NCBI RefSeq assembly: GCF_026210795.1
Contig: NC_089441.1
Location: forward strand, 4,774,001 to 4,838,000
Origin: Rhizophagus irregularis
Taxonomy: Eukaryota > Glomeromycota > Glomeromycetes > Glomerales > Glomeraceae
Direction: 5' to 3'
DNA: 64,000 nucleotides
Shown: in pieces, positions 1 through 11,506 of the stretch
Numbering within the stretch: the stretch's first letter is position 1
How the letters are laid out: every line of letters begins with the position of its first letter
Program-made: the position numbers and the translations under genes
The notes under the pieces: model-generated
What the model saw: only the letters and a program-made list of their open reading frames with translations
What the model was told of the DNA's origin: nothing
The model's database searches: none

Positions 1-160
1 GACTATATAGAAGCTTTTGATATGCTGTGATTATACAAAGGTTTTTTTTATATAATAATTATATATATTAGTACTTCCCAAAGGTGTGATTATATAGAGA
101 AATTTTATATGATATGAGTCATATGACTATATAGAGTGTGATTATATAGAGGTCTGACTG
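1..160. mobile_element. Terminal end of a pogo/Tigger-like DNA element
   Basis: Only the right end is in the window. Repeated GTGATTATATAGAG blocks lead to a terminus ..CTCTATATAATC/..CTGACTG followed by TA, so read from the other strand the element starts CAGTCAGACCTCTATATAA. This matches the style of the complete pogo ends at 24421 and 27029 (CAGT.., TA target). No coding sequence is visible in this part. Confidence 0.6.
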
Positions 161-162
161 TA

Positions 163-2118
163 TATATATTTTTGTTTTTCCAATAAAATTTATATCCAGT
201 CAACTTATTGCAATAAACAAAGGTGTTATGATACTCTTCCATTAAAACGTTATTTCCAATTCAAAATGGCAAACTTGAAAACTATACAGATCAAAAGTGA
301 GCAGACCTTAAAGAACATGCATAAGTCATACTTACTTTTTTTCTTTCAAAGAAAACTCTGGAAGTCTGGAATAGAGCTCCAAAAATGACTTGCATAAACT
401 CGCATTTTTGACTCACATAATTGTAAATTTTCGTTTAATTATATTCTAACTTAATAAAAAGTACTTTAAAATTAAGGTTTTTGACTTGTGACTCGACTCA
501 ACTCGACTCATTAGGAGCTCTAGTCTGGGATAGTTATAAACTAAATTATCAGTTACTACTGTGAATTCAAACTTGAAAAGGAAGATATTTTGAAAAGGTA
601 GGTTTCAAGATGAAAATGATTAATCAATCTGGTTAATATATTGATTAATCAGTGACTTAGAATTGGCTTAGATGTTATATAAAATCTGATTAGCCGATTA
701 TTCCATGATTTGAGAAACTACAAACCAATATAATTAATTCCCATATATAAATCTAATATTTTATTATAATATACTTATTACAAACTGTTATAATTCACTA
801 ATAATAATATAAAACTGCAAATTATTATTTTATTACTTAAACTCTTATAAAGATGAATTTATATAATATAGCCTACTTTAAGCTTTATTTATCTAATTAT
901 AATAAAACATATAAAAGTATTGTTCTCTTTAAAAAAGAAACATGATAATAAAACATCAAAAATATGATGCTTTTATATTTGTGATTTATTTAGAAAAATA
1001 CTTGAAGAATACCTAGAAATTTTTTTTAAAAATATATTATTCAAATATCCCTATAAAAAAATTCCAAAAAAATCTTCAATAAATAATCATTTTTCTAGAT
1101 TTTATTTTAAAGAAATTCAGACATGTGATTATTTTTCTGAAAAATTTTTATAGGGTATATGCAAGATTTTATAATATTGAAAGGTTTCTTCCTTCTGAAA
1201 TAAAAATAAATTATATATATTGTATTATATACAACTCTTTAGTATTCATTCTTAAAAAAGATATATTTTACTATACAAATAATAACTTGAAAAGGTGTAT
1301 TAATAGAGTTATAGAGATGCTATTTCAAATAAATATATAAAAAGAAAAGAAATTCTTCAATCTATTATTTTAAGGAAAAATCATATCTAACAATATGAAT
1401 AATACATATTATAATAAGAAAAAACTAAAATAAATCATCTTTAACTGGAACTATAATCCAATTTTTTTTACATTCAAAAAAGAATAAATTGATATTAATA
1501 TTATATTTATATAATAATTATACAATTAGCTATAAAATTAATAGTAAAAAATACTATACAAAAGAAATATAAAAAAAGGATAAATTACATAATGACTTTA
1601 CTACTTATTTATTAATAATTTCTTTATTACCACTAAAACCTATTGCATTAATATAATGTAGTGCAAGTAATACAAGTATATCTGAGATTTTCTTTTTTAA
1701 TTTATAGCTTTAAAAGAAATTAGTAAATATTATAAAAAAAAACTTGAAATATAAGTAAATGAATTTAAAAGATGGTAAAAAATAATAGTACTTTAACAAA
1801 AAAAAGTTATAACTTTTTATAATAAAAAATTTATATAGTATATTGGTTATTATACTTTATGCAAGTAGTTTGTGTTCAATTATATAAATAATTAAGTACT
1901 TTACTTTATTATAATACATATAAATAGATATATATAATAAAATAAATGTTTTTTGATTCTTATTAAAGTATATATAATGTAATAAATAATATATTATAAA
2001 TTATTTGTATAACTATTACTTATATAATAAAATATAATATTTATATTTACTTTAGAGAAATAAGCTATTTCTATTACATTTTAACCAAAAGATATTTATA
2101 TAATATTATTAGATTTTA
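163..2118. other. AT-rich DNA without recognisable genes
   Basis: No credible coding region was found. Short open frames here (for example 1125-1340) are low-complexity AT sequence without domain or codon signal. There are poly-A/poly-T tracts and (TA)n stretches, and no repeat unit that I could define. Confidence 0.5.
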
Positions 2119-2448
2119 TTATTGAATGATTAAAGGCTGATTGTCTCTGAACTATAAAAACGAAGTTTGCTTTATAGTTTGGACTCTTACTGTACTTAAT
2201 GTACTGTGCTGAAATGTTTAGTTAAAATGACTAGGATGCATCCAACCTAGTATGGTTATATGGGAGTATGGGAGGATAGTTATTCTACCTTTGCTTATAG
2301 AGTGAGTTAAATGCTTCATACTGTGCCCTGATGTGTTCCTTGGTCAACTACCATAAGGTGGTTAGAGGATTTGTTATCTGGTTCACTTTAGCATTTAGAA
2401 AGTACTCTAAAAAGTATTAAAAAAAAAAAAAATTATTGAATGATTAAA
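2119..2448 (+). mobile_element. Retroposed structured RNA / SINE with 16-bp target-site duplication
   Basis: A ~298-bp body (2135-2432) is flanked by perfect direct repeats TTATTGAATGATTAAA at 2119-2134 and 2433-2448 and ends in an A-rich tail of about 15 As directly before the right repeat. This is the hallmark of LINE-mediated retroposition. The body is less AT-rich than its surroundings and contains several self-complementary stretches (AACTATAAA..TTTATAGTT near 2151-2178, ACTAGG..CCTAGT near 2230-2251, CTACC..GGTGG near 2350). I see no convincing tRNA-type A box; GGTTCACTTT near 2380 is only a weak B-box resemblance. The parent RNA is not recognised. Confidence 0.75.
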
Positions 2449-3070
2449 CAAATAAAATAAAAAAAAATTATATACATTATCTTTAATATCTTTTTAAATG
2501 TTAAAATCTTTAATATATATTCTATATATTTTTATTTCTAATATAAAAATTTAGCATAAAAATTTATTGTATATTATTTTGATTTTTAATATGAATTTAA
2601 GTTTAAAAAAATATGATTGAAAAAATTGCAAAATATTATAGTAAAAAGTTATTGAAATTTACATTATTTTTTTTAGCAATTTTTTAATATTATATGATAG
2701 TAGTCATCTATAAACAACAATTATGAACAATAGTTCAAAATTTGAAATTTTATTTATTTATATTGTATAACCTATTTTTTAAAGTACTTTTAAAATATTA
2801 ATTACTGCATGAGCGGTAAAATTTTTTTTTAAACATATTACATAGAATTCTTGTAAATTTCTATGGAATTTTTGTAAAATCCATAAAAATTACATAAAAA
2901 CTAATCTGAAATTTTATATTTTTATTATTGCTACTTAATAAAATTATTCAATTTTAACCCATAATATTAATTAAAATTCTTATTAAATTCTATAAAATAA
3001 TCCAATAGAAATGTTCAGTACATGTTGTTCTATTATCTTATTGGTTTAGTTTTTTCTTCTTACTATTCAA
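2449..3070. other. AT-rich spacer, nothing recognised
   Basis: Homopolymer-rich AT sequence with no gene, RNA or bounded repeat that I can support. Confidence 0.5.
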
Positions 3071-3235
3071 TGCAATTTACTGGATCAAAAGTTAGCAAAC
3101 TACCTGATTGGTAAATGGTAACATTATTTGGCGAAAATACCAATTAGTCACAATTATTCATCAATCGATTACCTAATTGGTGATCGATCAGTGATTAATT
3201 GATGCCTAATTTTTCACTTTTCAACCTGTGAAATT
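3071..3235. mobile_element. Half-copy (solo terminal repeat) of the 56.5-kb MITE family
   Basis: The stretch runs from GGATCAAAAGTTAGCAAACT through GATTGGT/ATTGGTGA blocks to TTCACTTTTCAACCTGTG. It closely matches the right arm of the MITE at 56483-56985, including TTAGCAAACTACCTGATTGG. Only one arm is present here. Confidence 0.65.
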
Positions 3236-3424
3236 CTAAAACTATAATTTGTAATTCCAGTCAAATTCAAAATTCTGAAATTTCAGCCAAAATGCTAAAA
3301 TTAAATATGTAATTCAGCCAGAATTATACATTTAACTTTGGTAGGAATTATTGAATTTTCTAAAAAAATTTAGGTTACACAAAATCAAATTAATCTTCTA
3401 TATATTAAAAAACACTGCAATCAC

Positions 3425-3755
3425 GTGGGCGTTATGGCGTTATGTTTAGATTAACCATATAAATAAGTCATTTGAATTGTGTAACCCTACTCCTATTCGT
3501 CGCCAATATTACACAAGACCAAAAAAGGAAATTTTATTTCTGGCGGAAAACTGAAATTTGGGTTACACAGGATTCCATAAAAGGAATTGTTGGTTACGCA
3601 AATTTCCAAAAAAAGGAAATTTTGTCTTGTTACTTTTCAGAGAAATTAAAAAAATTGGGTTGCTTAAATTTCCAAAAAAGGAAATTCTTTGCAGATCTTT
3701 TAATTCTGGCCGGAATTACATATTAACTGTTGTCGTAAACAACAGGTGAACACTA
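3425..3755. repeat. Degenerate dispersed repeat with CCAAAAAAGGAAATT blocks
   Basis: Four or more spaced copies of (T)CCAAAAAAGGAAATT-like blocks, each next to GGTTACACA/GGTTGC, end in TTCTGGCCGGAATTACAT. The same words (ATTACACAAGATTCC, AAAAAAGGATATT, CCGGCCAAAATT) recur at 16970-17050 and 30650-30780, so this is a dispersed family. Open frames across it (3472-3749) are repeat translation, not genes. Confidence 0.5.
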
Positions 3756-3889
3756 GTTTCTATAAAAATTGATTTTGTGAAATAGTTATTACCAAAAAAA
3801 AATAATAATTAACATATCTGTTTTAGCTGGAATTTAAAATTATGAATTAATTCTAGCCGGCATTATGAATTTGGCTGAAATTATTAGTA

Positions 3890-4105
3890 TAATCAAATCT
3901 GAAATCTAAATTAAATCTATCAAATACAATCTCAGATTTTGAATAAACCTAATCTGAATCTGATCTGATTTGATTTAAAGCTAATCTGACTTGTTCAAAT
4001 CAAATTTTTTTGATCTGAATTTAAACTATAGATTAAATTCATCTGATTTGATCTGAATCTGATAAATCAGATTTAGATCAAATCTAATCAGATCAGATTT
4101 TTTCA
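3890..4105. repeat. Degenerate AATCTGAT/ATCAGATT low-complexity tract
   Basis: About 200 bp are built of overlapping direct and inverted variants of AATCTGAT, ATCTGATTTGA and CAGATTTAGAT. This is a decayed minisatellite with strong local self-complementarity. It has no coding signal. Confidence 0.6.
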
Positions 4106-4427
4106 AAGCATTAATTTTCAAAATATTAGAATTTTAAAAACAGTATCTTTTTAAAGAAGAATGTATTATTTAATAATAATCTTTTTATTTGTAAAATAAA
4201 GAAAAGCCTTTTACTTCAAAATAAATTAAATATAATATAAATAAACTAAAAGAAAAATCTGCAGTAATTAGTATTACTTTTTTTTATATTATTAGTTAAA
4301 ATAAAATAATTCAGCTTAAATTTAATTAGATTAAATATAAATTAAATAAATATTACAAATTATAATTACTATAATTTTACTTTTAATATTTAATGTAAAA
4401 ACTAAACTGAAAAAACTAAAGGGTTTT

Positions 4428-4645
4428 AGTAAATTAATGAAATATTAAAATAGTGAAACTTTGCTAAAACTATATAAAATCTTATTAAAAAGTTAGTGAA
4501 CTTTCCAAAAAAAATGAAACCTGACAAAACTTATTATAAATGCTAAAACTGCTAAAACCTTGTTAAATTTATAATAAAATTATCATAGTAAATCTTGAAA
4601 AAACTAATTGTAGAATTTTGGAGAATTTAGATAACTTATTCAAAT
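4428..4645. mobile_element. Old copy of the hAT-type MITE found at 22759
   Basis: Words such as AAAACTTATTATAAATGCTAA, AATCTTG..AAAACTAATTGTAG and GAATTTTGGAGAATTTAGA align in order with the interior of the 234-bp MITE at 22759-22992. The terminal TAAGGTTGC repeats are not preserved. A diverged second copy. Confidence 0.5.
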
Positions 4646-5156
4646 TTAAACATATTTACATAGCTAATTAAATTAATTAAAAATTTTTAAATCATAATTA
4701 TATATACATATCGGCGGGTTTGTTTCATTACCTATAATTATTGAATTTTGTTATATGAATAAAAATAAATGTTGCGAAGTTAATGCTTAGTATGATGTGC
4801 ATATAATCCTAAAAAAAAAATTTAAATTTGTCGCAATTTTATTTCCAGCCAGAATTAACATAATTCGGCTGAACTTAATTCTGGCCAAAACTTTATAATA
4901 TTATTTGCGACGGAAAAAAAGAATACAAAAGAATATGTATTCCGTAAAATATATGTTGCGTCGTGCTGCGGTCTTTGATAATATTAATGGGTTAACATTA
5001 AGTGTAAATAAAAAATTGATCATCCAATTGCAAAATTGGTTCATATAAACAAAACATGACGACATAATACATATACAATTTAAGAATCATGTGTAAGTTT
5101 GTATCACACTTGATTTCAAAAAAAAATTTTTCTAACGCTAATTTCAAAATAACAAA

Positions 5157-7380
5157 ATGGAAGAAGATAGCACTTATCCAACAAGTCGTTTTATTAAACT
5201 TTATGATAAAAAAAGAACTTTCTATTACAAAATCATAAAAGAGGGAACATATCCTCTTACCAATCAACTTCATTACACCAGAAATCCAAAACATCCAATT
5301 CCTCACAATTATATTGTTGAAACTCAATATGGAAAAGCAAACCATATTGTAAAATGTTCAATTAATTATGTGGAAGGAAAACCTTTATTTAAAGTCAACT
5401 TTGGAGAAAATTTTGCGAAAGAAGTACATTCTTTAGAATCTTCAACAGAAGCCGCCTGTAAATATTATCAGGTATATTTGATGAATTTTTTTATTATCAA
5501 ATGTTAAATATGAATGCTAAAACAAATAATTAGGAGTTCAAAGAAGCTACTAATAAAGGAAAAATATCTGGCCCTCTACTTTTTGGTCTCAAGTTACTTA
5601 GTGTTGAACGAGTGTATAAGTCAGTGACATTAAAAATTCAACCTTTTAGTGAACTTAGCAACACCACAAGATGCCGAAAGATGCTATGCTTATCACAATG
5701 TATTTTGGATGCTGTTGAAGAAGAAAAGGAAAACATGTTCCATCCAACTGACCAAATAAAACTTAAGCAAGTAAAATTTGAATCTTATAATGATTTATAT
5801 GATATTAATTTTGAGCAGTTAAATATAATGGGAGAAATAAAAAGAATTGAGGCAGTAGTTAAATCTTTAGACAGAAATCATATTTCAAGAGAGGCATATC
5901 GATCTTTAGCACGAATTGAACATAGTATACCACGTGAAGAGGCAGTATCAACTACACGACAAAGAATCAATATAGAAATGAGAAAAAATATTCCATTAAC
6001 TCTTGTTGATTTATTACAACCACCTATTTTTGAGCCAATTACAGAATAGCCTCATATTACTGATAATGCAGTTATTACAAATATGTTAGAATCAATTGGT
6101 AAAGGAGGACAACGGCGTATTACAAATATTCTCAATTACATTGTACCGTTATATATAGAACGAGGAATCTTAACTCCTGAGACATCAACTTTATACATTA
6201 GAATTTCAGGTGATGGACGCAATGTTGGTCGCAAGGTTAAACATGTTATGGTAACAATAACATTATTAAATGACCTTAATGGTTTACAAAAACCAGATAA
6301 CAATTATACATTAGTCTTATATCCAGGAGCTGAATCATATGAATCTCTTAAAAATGCCCTAACTCCTTTAATTTCTGACTTGTCTATATTAAAAGAAAAA
6401 GGATTTGATCAAATAGGAGGTAATCACTGGCCGGTTGAACTATTTTTTAGTTCAGACTGGAAATTTCTATCAATATGTCTAGGAATAAAAGCCGCTAACG
6501 CTCAACATTTCTGTCCATGGTGTGATTGTAGTAAAGATGAAATTAACACTACAACAAAAACAATAAATAAGTCAATGGATGAGATTAAAGATAATTATAA
6601 TCAAATTAATGGTCATATTAAAAAACCACTATTTTATATGATACCTTTACAAAACTGGGTATGTGACGAATTACATGTTTTTTTACGAATAACAGACAGA
6701 TTATGGGAATTGATACTTTCTGATCTTCGTCGTAAAACAACAAATGAAGAAATTTGGAAAGAAAAAATATTATTAGAAATGCAGAGACTTAAGATAACAT
6801 TTCAATTTTGGCGTGAAAAAAATAGTAACAATCTATCATATACTTCCCTTATGGGACCAGACAAGTTAAAAATCCTGAAAGAATTTAATCTTATTGCCAT
6901 TTTTCAGTCAATAGAAAGAGCTATACAAATCCAAGAATTATGGAATCAATTTAATGAACTGTATATCTTGATGCAAAACATGCAAACTACAGGTGAAACT
7001 TTTCGTTATAAGGCTCAAACTTGGCTAAATGCATTTTTAGCTCCTTCTAAAGGTCATCCCAACAGGAGTAATTTTGTTAGAAGAATGTATTGAATTCAAG
7101 ATGTAACTCCCTATATTCATGTATTGGTTAATCATGTAGCAGAGTTTATTGAAATTCATCATGAGTTTGGATTAACTGCTTTTTCATGTTCAGCGGTGGA
7201 AAAGAAAAACCACATGCAAGTGTGCCTTTATTTTCGAAACACATTAAAAGATGGGGACACGAGAATTCACGAAAATCTGCAATTGTAGAAATGTTAGAAC
7301 ATGAAAATCGGCAATTATATTTTGCGTTAAACGAAGTACCAAATTTTTTTGAAAAACCAAAAAAATACAGAATAATTTAG
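5157..7380 (+). pseudogene. RAG1/Transib-like DDE transposase, broken by two stops and a frameshift
   Basis: Exon 1 (5157-5471) is joined by a 62-nt GT..AG intron (5472-5533) in phase to a frame open from 5534, interrupted by TAG at 6047-6049 and TGA at 7091-7093, each continuing in the same frame. Near 7255-7270 the frame shifts and resumes to a stop at 7378-7380. The middle part (from 6083) has GDGR (Asp 44), then FFSSDWKF (Asp 125), exactly 19 residues before CPWC, a DELH motif, and, past the second stop, HVLVNH (H-x4-H) followed 22 residues later by the Glu of AVEKKNH. In RAG1 the second catalytic Asp is 19 residues before CxxC, and H-x4-H precedes the catalytic Glu by about 20. The order and spacing suggest a Transib/RAG1-type core. 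Overall identity is low, and another CxxC-bearing DDE superfamily is possible. The gene cannot make a full enzyme as it stands. Confidence 0.65.
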
Positions 7381-7514
7381 TCTAATAATTAATTTCGTAG
7401 TTTTTTTTATTTAAATAAAGAGAAGATCACAATAATAACTGACATATATTTACAACAAGATGATTTTTTTATTTATTTGTATATGCAAAATTGATTTATT
7501 TCTATAAAAAAAAT

Positions 7515-8123
7515 CTATATTTGACATTGATCCAAAAAAAAATGAAATTGGACGGATCCCGCCTCAAACTTATGATTTTCTTTGTCTTTACCACCCGTCA
7601 TTTGCCATTTTACAGTCATTTCCCCATTAGCTGATAATTTCATTTTAGTTTTTTGTTTGTGATTATCATCTCCATTCTCAGGTATATACAAACGAACAAA
7701 ACTCAATTGCCCCTTTCCATAATTACGTTCTCCCCACTTCTCATCATCTAATATTTGCCCAATTTCATCAAATGCATTTTCCCCCTTGAAACTACAAAAA
7801 TAAAAAGATCCACATGGAGAATAACGCATTATATGATCTTTGAAAACACCAACAAAAGCATTTTCACTACAATGTAATGAAAAGGTTTGTTCTCCAACTG
7901 CAGTATAATTGTTCCTAAGTCACTTTTGTAGCTCCTTAATTATAGCGCTTTTTAAATGGGAGAGTTCTGAATTAAAAATTTGTTGAATATGTGATGGAAG
8001 TTTATTGTAAGATATATGTTTTAGTGTCTCATGTCGTTGTAACCCTGAACGAGTTTTAAACCCTTTGGTACGCCTTGTACAGATTGAACAATAGAACTTA
8101 GCCGGATCTCGAATCATAGGCAT
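7515..8123 (-). pseudogene. C2H2 zinc-finger ORF convergent to the RAG1-like transposase
   Basis: Reading from ATG at 8123, a 67-codon segment carries a C2H2 finger: FYCSICTRRTKGFKTRSGLQ then RHETLKH (C-x2-C..H-x4-H) at residues ~11-36. A single TGA at 7920-7922 interrupts it, and the same frame continues without further stops to 7515 (about 203 codons in all). The C-terminal part, rich in aromatic and charged residues (SPCGSFYFCSFKGENAFDE), matches nothing I recognise. It lies inside the same terminal repeats as the transposase and points towards it, so it is probably a second element-borne gene, perhaps a DNA-binding cofactor. The TGA could be read as decay or as an unrecognised splice. Confidence 0.5.
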
Positions 8124-8586
8124 CTAAAATAATAAAATTTTATGAGAAAAAAAATAACCAAAAATATGAAAAATAACTATTTGTACAGTTTTGCAAGTTC
8201 GAAAAAAAAAATCAGCTGGTTTTAGAGCAAAATACATACCGGGTTAGGTCGGATGGGTTGTTAGGTGGTCGGATGGGTTGAGTGCGCGCTTTTTTTTTAA
8301 GTTTTTTTGTTTTTGCGTGGTGCGAATTAAGAAAAATTCTTTTTGATTGATCTGCACACTCACCTGATACAAGATAACTTACATGCAGATCAGTTTTGAT
8401 ACACAAAAAATTTTAATGCAGCATTATGTCAATTTTACTGCGTGAACTAAATCCGCCCATATGAAACCTCTAAGAAATCATTTTCTATAAATTTTATTTT
8501 ATTTTCATGTTTATTTTCTTCTAGATAAAATAAAGAAAAATAATTATTTTGAATTTTTTGATAAATATAAAAGATATGTTCTAGAT

Positions 8587-9647
8587 TAGAGTTCCGTACG
8601 GGTTAGATTGGGTCAGGTTACCTGGTTAATCTGACCCAAAATTTTTTTTCAGGTCAGGTCAGGTCAGGTAAACTGTTCTGACCTGACCTGACCTATTTGA
8701 CCTGAAAATATTTAAGTCACTTTGGGTAACTCAGGTTACCTGAAGTTTTATTATTAAACTGAATATTTCAAGTAAAAAAAACATTTTGTAACATTTTTTT
8801 TTATTAAATATACAAAAAACGCTGAGTTTGACGTTAAAAAATGATTTTTTTTAATTTTTATTGAAAAAACGTTAGGTTCTGGCATTTTACTTTTTGTTTT
8901 ATATATAAAACCACCAAAACTATTAATTCCAGCATTTTTTTTGATTTTACATGTAAAAATGCCAGAATCATTAGTTTCAGCATTTTTTTTATTTTACATG
9001 TAAAAACTCTGAAACTATTAATTTTGGTGTTTTTTTTTGATTTTACATGTAAAAACGCCAGAATCATTAGTTCTGGTATTTTTCTTTTTGATTTTACATG
9101 TAAAAATGCTGAAACTGATAGTTTTGGCATTTTTTTTTCAATTTTACATGTAAAAATGCTGGAATCATTAGTTCTGGCATTTTCATTTTGATTTTACATG
9201 TAAAAATGCTGAAACTGATAGTTTCAGCATTTTTTTTGATTTTACATGTAAAAATGCCAGAATCATTAGTTCCGGCATTTTTCTTTTTGATTTTACATGT
9301 AAAAATACTAGAATCATTAGTTCTGGCATTTTTCTTTTTGATTTTACATGTAAAAACGCTAAAACTATTAGTTTCAGCATTTTTTTTTCAATTTTACATG
9401 TAAAAATGCTGGAATCATTAGTTCCAGCATTTTTCCTTTTGATTTTATATACAAAAATGCCAGAACTATTAGTTTTGGCATTTTTTAATTTATTTGACCC
9501 AAATATATGTCAGATCAACGGGTTGGATCAGGTATCGACTAGCATTGACCTGATCCGTATCAGGTTATGAATTTGATGACCTGACCTGAATATTTCAAGT
9601 CAACCTGTTGGGTCATCTGATCTGTTGGGTCAGGTTGCAGAGCTCTA
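8587..9647. mobile_element. Non-autonomous hAT-type element carrying a palindromic minisatellite
   Basis: The termini are TAGAGTTCCGTACGG at left and TAGAGCTCTGCAACC on the opposite strand at right. A perfect 8-bp duplication TTCTAGAT flanks them (8579-8586 and 9648-9655). The 8-bp duplication and TAGAG start fit the hAT rule (YARNG). Subterminal regions are dense in GGTCAGGT/ACCTGACC words on both sides. The middle is a tandem array (8870-9485), and there is no transposase. Confidence 0.85.
8870..9485. repeat. ~60-bp minisatellite of nested palindromes
   Basis: About ten units alternate two hairpin-forming modules: TTTTACATGTAAAA (perfect palindrome) and inverted pairs such as GCTGAAAC..GTTTCAGC or GCCAGAAT..GTTCTGGC, separated by T-tracts. 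The open frames across it on both strands give the same repeated peptide (AFLHVKSK) and are not genes. Confidence 0.85.
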
Positions 9648-9655
9648 TTCTAGAT

Positions 9656-10960
9656 GCTTTATCTAAACAAATAAATAAAACTTTCAAAATTAGCAGTAAA
9701 TTGAACTGTATTATTTATTCATTCATCATAATATAATTTGTATTAATATATTATTAAAAATTCAATATACCTTACATTTTACAAAAATATACTGTATATT
9801 AATATAATTTTTATATAATAATATTTTTGCTATATTAAGTAAACTAATTAACTTTGCCTTATTTTTAGTTTTTTAATTCAATTTAAATGAAAATTAAGAT
9901 AAGCTTTTGTATTGTAATAATTGGTCAATATAAACGTGATGATAATTATTTTAGTTAATTAAAATTAAAAATCAAAAAACTTAACATGATCAAAAATTGT
10001 TAAAATTAAAGATTCATCTTAAGAAAGCTAATTCTGTATTAATATCAAAGGTAAATTCAGTAAATATGTAGCAAATCAAAGAATCTTTAAGTTTTAAATA
10101 ATTATATTTCTATACAAATGAATATAACTATACAAGTTTATAAATTTACTTGAAATAATTTAACAATAGACATATAATATAAAAATTATCTGAAACATTT
10201 GAAAGATATAATAAATTTACCAAATAGTTTAAAGTAGTATAATACTAAAATTATAACAATTTCTTTTCTTTATTAGTTAAGCATGACTCTCTTTAAATCT
10301 AAAAGTACAACTAATATTATAATTTTAATAAAAGGCTATTTATCACATTTAGCCAGAAATTATTTTGATATAGAATTATTATAGAATTAAAAAACTAAAA
10401 TATATTAATTCTAATGCAAAATTTCAAATACAAATAAAGCTTATTGCTATGAATTATTGGTTTAACTATGATATTATTGCAATCTTGATTAATTTAAATA
10501 ATTCTTGGAAGTGAGTTTTTCTAAAAAAAGAAATACCAGCTGTATATTCTTATAAGTCAAATTTACTTGAAGTTACATTTAAAACACTTCAATAACTTGT
10601 AAACACAGAACTGATAGAAGTTAATTATACTAACAATATTAGAAATATAGTTGATAGATTTAATAATAATAGTCCACTTATGAAAAGAAAAAAAAAGGTA
10701 AATATGTTTAATGTGCAAATTAATAATATAACAAATTTTAATAATTTTGCTAATATAATGCTTAATATGAAAATAAAGTTAAAGTTAATTGATAAAAAGT
10801 ATTTAAAAGAGGTATTTTGCCTTTAAGATAAAAGCAGAAACATTATATTATATTTCATATAAGTTGATTTATCTACCTTTAATTAAAATATTGATTTTAT
10901 TACATTTTTATTATATATAATATACAGTAAATTGGAGTGAATATTAAAAATTCTTATTTA
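9656..10960. other. AT-rich DNA, nothing recognised
   Basis: No gene or RNA could be supported. The sequence is AT-rich with scattered homopolymers. From about 10964 it runs into an inverted repeat shared with 15298-15340. Confidence 0.45.
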
Positions 10961-11506
10961 AGATCTGATCTGCCTATGATTCACAGAAAATTACTATATA
11001 AATTCAGGAGAAATTATTGCAAAAAATAAACTAAATTACCAAGTTATGTGATGAAACTTAAAAATGCTAAAAAAAATATCAAGAAAAAAATTTTCATATA
11101 ATAACTCACAATAAATGCTAAAATCTGACACCTACCATATTTTAAATATTTATTATTTAGTAAAAATTGCTTATGAAAATTACTCAAATATTATTGTCAA
11201 AATGATGGTTTTTTGGCTAAAAATAAGTGTAACTAACATACAAATAGAAAAGATCTTAAAATGAAAAATTTAACCTAAAATAATCTATCTGCTATATAAA
11301 TTCTTCTAAAAAGCCATTATTACCTATTATTCTGGTAATTGTATGCTATTTTTTTTATATTATTGTTATAACACTTTCAAAAAACTAATAATAAATTGAA
11401 ACTAACGCTAAAAGTTTGTGTAATGCACTCAGATTGAAAAACTAAATAAGAATACATATACCAAAACTTTCATTATTTGAAATTAATTTATGGGTTACTC
11501 CTTATA

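Larger units (their letters stand above)
4712..8457. mobile_element. DNA transposon with RAG1/Transib-like transposase, 5-bp target duplication
   Basis: The ends are short imperfect inverted repeats: CGGCGGGTTTGTTTCA at left and, read on the other strand, GGCGGATTTAGTTCA at right. They are flanked by CATAT at 4707-4711 and 8458-8462. Inside lie a decayed transposase gene (+, 5157-7380) and a convergent zinc-finger ORF (-, 7515-8123). Transib/RAG elements are known to make 5-bp duplications, but their ends normally begin CAC, which these do not. The borders rest on about 12 matching terminal bases and one 5-bp repeat, so they are plausible rather than proven. Confidence 0.6.

Noticed and set aside
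1125-1340. 71-codon frame
   Set aside because: AT low-complexity translation (Ile, Tyr, Asn, Phe, Lys) without domain, intron or neighbour support.
9183-9403. Open frames on both strands with AFLHVKSK repeats
   Set aside because: They are translations of the palindromic minisatellite and appear in several frames and both strands.
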